Positions 54,966 to 61,221 of a DNA stretch of 64,000 nucleotides are shown here, in pieces. Numbering within the stretch: position 1 is the first letter of the stretch; every line of letters starts with the position of its first letter. The stretch is taken from assembly GCF_014699005.1 (NCBI RefSeq), contig NZ_JACWZY010000017.1:108761-172760 (forward strand), read 5' to 3'. This DNA comes from Spirosoma profusum. GTDB taxonomy: Bacteria > Bacteroidota > Bacteroidia > Cytophagales > Spirosomataceae. The notes below the pieces were generated by a model. That model saw nothing but the letters and a program-made list of their open reading frames with translations. It was not told the DNA's origin and did no database searches. The translations under genes and the position numbers were made by a program.

Positions 54966-55032
54966 GTTGAATGAACCGGGGCCCGTATGCCATTACTCTG
55001 AGTAATGGCATACGGGCCCCGGTTCATTCAAC
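54966..55032. terminator. 67-base perfect palindrome between convergent genes
   Basis: Two 33-base arms (54966-54998 and 55000-55032) are exact complements with only a single base at the centre. GC content is moderate to high. It lies between the LytTR gene stop and the S9 peptidase stop. Its sequence is not shared with the other long palindromes in this window. Confidence 0.88.
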
Positions 55033-55037
55033 ATTAC

Positions 55038-57530
55038 CTATTTCTCCGATTTCCCACCGCCAACTTTTCCGGCTTTGCCCGGTTGTGCGGTTGCGGTGGG
55101 GTTTTTCACGTATTTGTCGAGCCAGCCGTTCATCTCCCACAGCATGTGCAGCAGTGATTCTTTGGAATCATAATGATGGCTTTCATAGGGCAGGAGTACC
55201 AGTCGGGTTGTTGCACCAAAGCCTTTCAGGGCATTGTAATACCGCTCTGATTGAATCGGGAACGTACCTGTATTGTTGTCGGCCTCGCCGTGGACGAGCA
55301 GCAACGGTGTTTTCATTTTATCGGCGTTCATAAACGGCGACATTTTGCTGTACACCTCAGGAGCCTGCCAGTAACTACGTTGCTCGTTCTGAAATCCGAA
55401 AGGCGTTAATGTTCGGTTATAGGCGCCACTACGTGCAATACCCGCTCTGAACATACGGCTGTGCGTGAGCAGATTAGCCGTCATAAACGCACCATACGAA
55501 TGCCCGCCGACGCCAACTTTCGTCGAATCGACAACGCCTAGTCGAACACCTTCGTCGATGGCGGCTTTGGCGCTGGCGACCAGTTGTTCTACGTACGTAT
55601 CGTTTGGTTCTTTATCGCCTTCGCCCACGATGGGAATGCTGGCATTGTCCAGAATGGCGTAGCCCATCGTCACAAAAGCAGCCGCGCCCCAATAGCTGAT
55701 CCGGTTGAACTGGTATGGTGAACCCGACACCTGACCAGCCGCATCTTTACTCTTGAACTCAGCCGGATACGCCCATAGGAACGTCGGCAAAGGTCCCTGT
55801 TCTTTCTTGTACCCAACCGGCAGATACAACGTAGCACTCAGTTCCACGCCGTCGTTACGTTTGTAGCGAAGTTGCTGTTTCTGAATGCCTTTCAGTTGCG
55901 GATATGGATGCACGAAAGTGGTTACCTGTATGGGAGCGATACGTGCTTTCAGGTTACGGATGAAGTAATTAGGATTCTCCTCCTGTGATTCGCGGGTGGT
56001 CAGAATCACCTGTTTAGCCGCGTCCAGAACGGCTACGGGTCGCTCGAAATAGGGAGATGCCGACCGCCATAGCTCCTTCGTTTGTTTCGTTTTCAGATTC
56101 AACAGGCTCACAAATGGACGGTCACCTTCAGGCGAAGAGCCTTGTCCGTTGAGCATCAGGATTTCACCGCTGGGCAGAATGTTCAGTACGTCGCGACCGT
56201 ATTGATTCTGCTTCATATCGGGCTGGCCGGGGTTGGTGTACCGATCTTCGTAAGAGCGGTCGAAAAGCACCGACGATTGCCACGTAGCAGGGTTAATGAT
56301 TTTGGTGATGGTTTTTCGACTCTGCCACCAACGTTCCGAAACCAGCGCCGTAGAAGCGTTCCCCCAGTCGAAGCCAGCGAAACGGAACTGAGATGCATAA
56401 ATTTCCTTAGGCTGACCCGTGAAAGGAGCTTCAATCAAGTAAACTTTATCTCGAATGTCGGCTTTTGCTTTTGGGTCGCCATTGTCCTGTGCCTCCGTGT
56501 AGTAAACCGAAGCCGGTACGTCTGTCCGCCAGGTATAATCGCGGGGGCCAGTCGGAACACCGTCGCGGCTATAGGCTACACTTTCCTGTAATGGACTATC
56601 AATCAGCGTTTTTACCAACGTACCACCCGTTGCATAAATGTCTGTTTTGAGCGGGAATCGGTTCACCGGCACCAGATACGAAAACGGCGTATGAACCGTT
56701 TCGATCAGTACGTATTGTCCATCGGGCGAGGGGTCGGCTGTCATGATAATGCCTGGCTGACCGATGTTCGTAGCTGTTCCGTCCAGTCCCATCCGAACTA
56801 CCTGTGCTGTCGTGTAATACGTAAACTGTTTTTCATCAGATGGATTTTTGAGCAGGTCCTGATACGTTGGTGCCTGACCACGTTTCCCACCAATGTTTTC
56901 CTGGGTGGTTGGTCCACCGGGAACTCGGCTCACTTCGGGTGCCTGTCCACGACTAGCCGGTACAGTTTTTACAATCAACCCTTTGTTGTCCGATAACCAC
57001 CGATACGGCACACCCAACGTAGCGTTCAGAGCGGCAGTGCCTACTTTCTGAGCGGTTGCCGTTGCTACGTCGATAACGTATAGATCGATACGGCTGTTGG
57101 TCGAGTGAGCAAATGCGATTTTAGTATCATCGGGCGACCAGGTAACGTAGCTGATCTGGGGAGAAGCGGGTAAGCCCGTGATGGCTTTTTCGTCTTTGTC
57201 GGTCAGTTTCCGGAGTTTAAGTCCCGTAACGTAGCGGGCGCGGCTGGGGCCTGTATTAGCTGGATTCAGACGAAGGCCAGCCAGTTTAAGTTCTGGCTGC
57301 GACAGTTCGTCGATGCTGGGAACGGCGGCTTGCTCAAGCAGCACCATCATGTCGCCTTTCGCCGACATACTAACGTTGGGCGTGAGTGGCACGGTTACTA
57401 AATCGGCCAGCACTTTTGGCGGTGTCTGATACGTAGCAGCGTCCTGTGCGTATCCAATTACTGAACAGGTAAGCCCCACTGCCAATAAAAGCCAGCGGTC
57501 GGGGCGAGTTTTAGTTAAGATAGAAACCAT
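55038..57530 (-). CDS. Secreted prolyl-oligopeptidase family (S9) peptidase
   Basis: 830 residues. A signal peptide (L-L-L-A-V-G-L-T-C-S-V-I, ending near GYAQD) is followed by a beta-propeller (about 60-560; recurring strands such as Y-V-T-W-S-P-D-D-T-K-I-A-F) and the alpha/beta-hydrolase half: nucleophile G-H-S-Y-G-A-F (Ser at about 673), the Asp in H-G-E-A-D-N-N and the His in E-S-H-H-Y. Members cut short peptides near proline or acidic residues; the exact specificity is not readable. It is periplasmic or surface-located. A palindrome separates its end from the LytTR gene. Confidence 0.94.
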   Translation of the reverse strand: MVSILTKTRPDRWLLLAVGLTCSVIGYAQDAATYQTPPKVLADLVTVPLTPNVSMSAKGDMMVLLEQAAVPSIDELSQPELKLAGLRLNPANTGPSRARYVTGLKLRKLTDKDEKAITGLPASPQISYVTWSPDDTKIAFAHSTNSRIDLYVIDVATATAQKVGTAALNATLGVPYRWLSDNKGLIVKTVPASRGQAPEVSRVPGGPTTQENIGGKRGQAPTYQDLLKNPSDEKQFTYYTTAQVVRMGLDGTATNIGQPGIIMTADPSPDGQYVLIETVHTPFSYLVPVNRFPLKTDIYATGGTLVKTLIDSPLQESVAYSRDGVPTGPRDYTWRTDVPASVYYTEAQDNGDPKAKADIRDKVYLIEAPFTGQPKEIYASQFRFAGFDWGNASTALVSERWWQSRKTITKIINPATWQSSVLFDRSYEDRYTNPGQPDMKQNQYGRDVLNILPSGEILMLNGQGSSPEGDRPFVSLLNLKTKQTKELWRSASPYFERPVAVLDAAKQVILTTRESQEENPNYFIRNLKARIAPIQVTTFVHPYPQLKGIQKQQLRYKRNDGVELSATLYLPVGYKKEQGPLPTFLWAYPAEFKSKDAAGQVSGSPYQFNRISYWGAAAFVTMGYAILDNASIPIVGEGDKEPNDTYVEQLVASAKAAIDEGVRLGVVDSTKVGVGGHSYGAFMTANLLTHSRMFRAGIARSGAYNRTLTPFGFQNEQRSYWQAPEVYSKMSPFMNADKMKTPLLLVHGEADNNTGTFPIQSERYYNALKGFGATTRLVLLPYESHHYDSKESLLHMLWEMNGWLDKYVKNPTATAQPGKAGKVGGGKSEK

Positions 57531-57807
57531 AAAAAAACAGTTTTAGGTTGTATGGAGGTGTAATCAAAGATCGTATTATGAACGAACTCAAATCCAAAAC
57601 AAAATTAGGCACTTACGCGCACTTGCAGCTGATTATACTTGCTTTTATTTATTATTAAGTTATTTCTATGATTTAGCTTGTCATGCTGACGAAGGAAGTA
57701 TCCTAAAGTATCTAGACGTACTAATAAGGATATTTTAAGATGCTTCCTTCGTCAGCATGACAAAGCGCTCATTTGTTAGCTTTTATCCGAAAGTTTAAAC
57801 AGCTATC
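57531..57807. other. Gap between S9 peptidase and repeat protein
   Basis: A 277-base stretch between minus-strand genes, holding the repeat at 57679-57762. A weak near-match to a minus-strand promoter box lies close to 57565; nothing else is clear. Confidence 0.5.
57679..57762. repeat. GTCATGCTGACGAAGGAAG hairpin
   Basis: Arms of 20 bases (57679-57698 and 57743-57762) pair perfectly, with a weaker inner stem. The outer word resembles the hairpins at 26882 and 43000, a dispersed family. It lies at the upstream side of the S9 gene and downstream of the minus-strand gene at 57808, so it can end the latter. Confidence 0.83.
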
Positions 57808-58524
57808 TTATTTTTCCCGGCTCCAGATTTCATTCACTTTTCCACCCGTCGAGCTTTCGCCGGTGTGATTCCATTGGTCTCCGTTTATCTTCGCGCCAAA
57901 CGTCAGTGATTTCCCGACCCGGCTATTATCACGGGAGAAAAATTCGATGGTTTCGGTGTAGTTTCCGTCTTTCAGCGTGTACGTACCGCCCCCCGTTCCC
58001 GAAAATTGTTTCGTCTCCGGATTGATTGCAATCCACTGAAAGCGGCTTCCGGTCAGCAGTTTCAGAGTTTTGCGAGCTCCTCGCTGCATCGTTGTTATTT
58101 GTCCTGCATCATTGGCACGGCCCGTAATACGCCACAATCCTGTAAGGGGCGTAGCTGTCTCTGTAATCTTCTCAAAGACTTGAATAACACCGGGTTTACG
58201 AAAGATTATTTTATTACCATCCAGTTCTACTTCATTCAGTTCTGTTTGACCAACCCGGCTGCTATCTTCCGAATCAAACTCAACTTTTACACTCAACTTC
58301 TTACCGTCCATCTTACAGACGCCACCCCGCGTGCTTATGTAGCGGGCTGGTTGATACGTAGTCTGCACAAAATAATTATCCGCAATTGTCAGCATCACAA
58401 GAGCGCCGTCCGGATTTTTAAACTGCCAGGCACCGTCGAATTCTGTTGGCTCAGCCCAGCGGAAGGCGCTGAGGGTAGTCAGGAGCATAAGCATTCCCCA
58501 CAAAGATTGTTGTTTTAGTTTCAT
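57808..58524 (-). CDS. Secreted protein with two related beta-rich repeats
   Basis: 238 residues with a signal peptide (M-L-M-L-L-T-T-L-S-A-F). Two copies of a lipocalin/DUF4488-like unit follow (about 28-120 and 128-235). Each starts with G-A-W / G-L-W and contains E-F-D-S-E-D-S-S-R-V-G-Q in copy 1 and E-F-F-S-R-D-N-S-R-V-G-K in copy 2, so the internal duplication is readable. It probably binds a small hydrophobic ligand; that is inference. Confidence 0.78.
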   Translation of the reverse strand: MKLKQQSLWGMLMLLTTLSAFRWAEPTEFDGAWQFKNPDGALVMLTIADNYFVQTTYQPARYISTRGGVCKMDGKKLSVKVEFDSEDSSRVGQTELNEVELDGNKIIFRKPGVIQVFEKITETATPLTGLWRITGRANDAGQITTMQRGARKTLKLLTGSRFQWIAINPETKQFSGTGGGTYTLKDGNYTETIEFFSRDNSRVGKSLTFGAKINGDQWNHTGESSTGGKVNEIWSREK

Positions 58525-58639
58525 AACATCTCTGGTTTAACTTACTAATTATGTACATAAACCTACATATTATTTCATCAAATCCACCTGTGGTTTATTA
58601 GCAATAGCATTCCCGTCCAGGACGTAGCAATTTTACCGT

Positions 58640-59617
58640 ATGAAAACGCTGGTCAACCTGAATTGGGTCATTATTGGCCTTTATAGCCTGCTCCTCGTAT
58701 ATATGTTTATAGGCAGTAATAGCCCTAACAACGATGCGGCTGGGAGGGGCATGCTGAGTGGCTTTGTTTTCCTATTGCTTCTGTTTGTAGGGTTACTGGT
58801 ATTTCTAAATCTACGGGAATCCCGTTTTGCCATCATTACGGTATCTGTACTCGGCGGCCTGCCTATGCTGCTGATGGGTACGAACCTAATTTTCGAACGT
58901 ATCAAAGAAGGCCGGCAATCCGAAGAATTTGCGAAGGAACAGGAAGCTAAGGCTAATGGCACGTATTACTTTCAGGATTCAGCCCATCAACAGGCTGTGG
59001 TCGCTATTATGGCCGGCGATACGTCCCAACTTCGGCAATTGCTGGCGGCCCCTTTCTCTAAAATAAACGAAAGCGGTACCAACCATACTACGTTGCTTGA
59101 CATTGCGGCTTCGAAGGCCGCCGAAAATCCGACACCACAGGCGTATGAACTCTTAGACGTATTACTGGAACACGGCGCTACGTTCAAAACCGACGATACG
59201 TTACGTCAGGCCACTCAACTCAACCTTTACTGGGCAAAACCGGAATTCATCGAATGGTTACTGAAACATGGGGCTGATCCGAACGTACAGAACACGCCCG
59301 ATTCTCCCCCGTTTCTGTTTAGTATGCTCGGTTTCGGGAGTGAGGACCGTTTGGAGCGGGTAAATTTACTGCTACGTTACGGCGCCAATCCGAACGCCAT
59401 AAACCCGGCCAGCCAGTGGTCTATCCTACTCGAAGCGGCCAATCAGCAAGCCTGGGAAGTATGCCAGTTATTACTCTCGAAAGGTGCTGATCCTACTTAC
59501 AAGATACCTCAGGGCCAGGATTTTAAAGATTTTCTACAAAGTCGGGCGGATTCCTATAAAACTCAGCAAACCACTCCACCTGCGGAGTTTACAGTTTTAG
59601 CGGAGAAATTCCTATAA
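58640..59617 (+). CDS. Membrane-anchored ankyrin-repeat protein
   Basis: 325 residues. Three N-terminal hydrophobic segments (about 8-26, 37-58, 64-85) are followed by ankyrin-like repeats (about 115-310) with L-L-D-V-L-L-E-H-G-A, W-L-L-K-H-G-A-D-P-N, L-L-L-R-Y-G-A-N-P-N and L-L-L-S-K-G-A-D-P. It presents a protein-binding surface from the membrane. It is the first gene of a same-strand group with two paralogous membrane proteins and a VWA protein, 22 bases after the BLAST-independent promoter region upstream. Confidence 0.82.
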   Translation: MKTLVNLNWVIIGLYSLLLVYMFIGSNSPNNDAAGRGMLSGFVFLLLLFVGLLVFLNLRESRFAIITVSVLGGLPMLLMGTNLIFERIKEGRQSEEFAKEQEAKANGTYYFQDSAHQQAVVAIMAGDTSQLRQLLAAPFSKINESGTNHTTLLDIAASKAAENPTPQAYELLDVLLEHGATFKTDDTLRQATQLNLYWAKPEFIEWLLKHGADPNVQNTPDSPPFLFSMLGFGSEDRLERVNLLLRYGANPNAINPASQWSILLEAANQQAWEVCQLLLSKGADPTYKIPQGQDFKDFLQSRADSYKTQQTTPPAEFTVLAEKFL

Positions 59618-59647
59618 TCACAAGTCAATTCACTGATTCACAGAATT

Positions 59648-60334
59648 ATGGAGCGCCACGTAACACTATTCATTGCCAGTTTATGCGCGGCTCCACTGTT
59701 TTTTTTCGTAGCTGGCTGGCCCTACTTAAGCGATAATCGCGGTAATTCCGACCAAACCATCGCTAATGGCTATATGGGCCTTCTTCTTGGCACTGCAGCC
59801 GCTATTGTCGGTTTTTTTGTGGTCGGTTTTCTGACGAATTTATTAATTGGAAAAGGATATTTACGAACCATTCAGATTGCCGACCTGATTATGGTTATTG
59901 GTTGGGGAATTGTTTGGTTTATCTACTCAGATACGCAACCCTGGGAGTTGCATTACGCCGACCAGAACGCTATTCTGGACATTGAGATACGTGCTTCCAA
60001 AGACCTCTTGAATGGTAATCCTATTGATAAGGTAGCTGGCATTCGTTTTGCAGAATCTGGCCTGACCTACTACCAGCCTGAGCGCATTCGGCAGGAAGGT
60101 GAGTTTACGATTTTGCCCTGGTTTACGTATCTGCATCGGGTTAAAGGCTGGAATGTATTGGTTGACTTGCCTCAACAGGCATCCTTTTTTCAGATGGATT
60201 TGCCAAAGCGTCCACCGCAGTCCACCGAATGGTCAAACTGGATTGCTCCCATTCCCCAACCTGACTACACAACCCCGGCTGGCCTTTCGATTCGTTACCG
60301 ATTCCGACTCGTACCGTATGGGCAAGACCCATAA
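59648..60334 (+). CDS. Paralogous membrane protein, copy 1 of a tandem pair
   Basis: 228 residues, family not recognised. Hydrophobic segments at about 3-22, 38-62 and 75-92, then a beta-rich soluble part ending in S-I-R-Y-R-F-R-L-V-P. Shared words with copy 2 include F-I-A-S-L-C-A-A-P and N-S-D-Q-T-I-A-N-G-Y. Strong similarity along the whole length shows a tandem duplication. Function unknown. It lies between an ankyrin protein and a VWA protein. Confidence 0.75.
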   Translation: MERHVTLFIASLCAAPLFFFVAGWPYLSDNRGNSDQTIANGYMGLLLGTAAAIVGFFVVGFLTNLLIGKGYLRTIQIADLIMVIGWGIVWFIYSDTQPWELHYADQNAILDIEIRASKDLLNGNPIDKVAGIRFAESGLTYYQPERIRQEGEFTILPWFTYLHRVKGWNVLVDLPQQASFFQMDLPKRPPQSTEWSNWIAPIPQPDYTTPAGLSIRYRFRLVPYGQDP

Positions 60335-60440
60335 ATTAAGCAGGTTGTCGTTGATAATCAGGCATAAGTAGTCAGAAATAACATTCTGTTTTAACTTGTA
60401 AACCAGTAGTGACCAGAACTCCCGCATTGAATAAAAAAGT

Positions 60441-61127
60441 ATGGAACGCTTCCTAACAGTATTGTTCGCCAGTTTATGTGCGGCTCCGCTGGGGTTTTTT
60501 ATCGCCAGTTGGCCGCTGTTAAGCGCCAAGGGGGGCAATTCCGACCAGACCATAGCTAATGGCTACGGCGGTATATTATTTGGTATAGTGGGCGCTGTTC
60601 TGGCTTTTATTCTGACCTGGTATTTCGCGAATAACCTGATTGTCAAAGGGCATATACGCACAATTCAGATCGTCGATCTCGTAATGGTTATCGGTTGGGG
60701 AATCGTCTGGTTTGTTTTTGATAGTAAACAGCCCTATCTGCTTGAATATTCCGATCATACGCCGGTTCTGGAAGTAGAGGTCCGTGTAAAAAAATCTGCG
60801 CTGAACGGTAAACCTATTGACAAAGCGGTTGAAGTTATGTTCGTAGGATCGTCACTCACTTATTATCGAGATGAGCAGATTCACGAAGAAGGCGATTCCG
60901 TAATTCGCCCCTGGTATGGTTATATGTATTCCATTAAGGATTGGAGTGTACGGGTTTATCTTGATAGCTTATACGGCGATTTTCAGTTGAACATACCCCG
61001 TCGCCCGATGGAATCGACGGAATGGTCGGGCTGGATAAATCCTACACCTAATCCCGAAGATAAAGCTCCCGACGGCGTTTCGATTCGCTACCGATTCCGA
61101 CTCGTGCCGCATGGCCAGGACCCGTAG
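60441..61127 (+). CDS. Paralogous membrane protein, copy 2 of a tandem pair
   Basis: 228 residues, the same length as copy 1. The hydrophobic segments and the C-terminus S-I-R-Y-R-F-R-L-V-P-H-G match closely; the soluble part has diverged more. Copy 1 precedes by 106 bases. An immunity or adaptor role has been suggested for tandem small paralogs in other systems, but nothing here proves it. A hairpin follows the stop. Confidence 0.75.
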   Translation: MERFLTVLFASLCAAPLGFFIASWPLLSAKGGNSDQTIANGYGGILFGIVGAVLAFILTWYFANNLIVKGHIRTIQIVDLVMVIGWGIVWFVFDSKQPYLLEYSDHTPVLEVEVRVKKSALNGKPIDKAVEVMFVGSSLTYYRDEQIHEEGDSVIRPWYGYMYSIKDWSVRVYLDSLYGDFQLNIPRRPMESTEWSGWINPTPNPEDKAPDGVSIRYRFRLVPHGQDP

Positions 61128-61132
61128 AACAT

Positions 61133-61166
61133 AGCCTGGCCGGGCTGGCGTACCAGCGGCCAGGCT
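61133..61166 (+). terminator. Hairpin after the paralog pair
   Basis: AGCCTGGCCG (61133-61142) pairs with 61157-61166 and an inner CTGG/CCAG stem. There is no T-run, so it may be a partial terminator before the VWA gene. Confidence 0.62.
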
Positions 61167-61221
61167 ACTACGTCAATACGTACTGAATTGATTCTGAGCC
61201 TGTTTTTTTGTTACTTCGATT

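Noticed and set aside
54833..55333. Open frames on opposite strands that share the same N-terminal residues near 54970-55027
   Set aside because: They are produced by the 67-base perfect palindrome. Neither has a domain or codon support.
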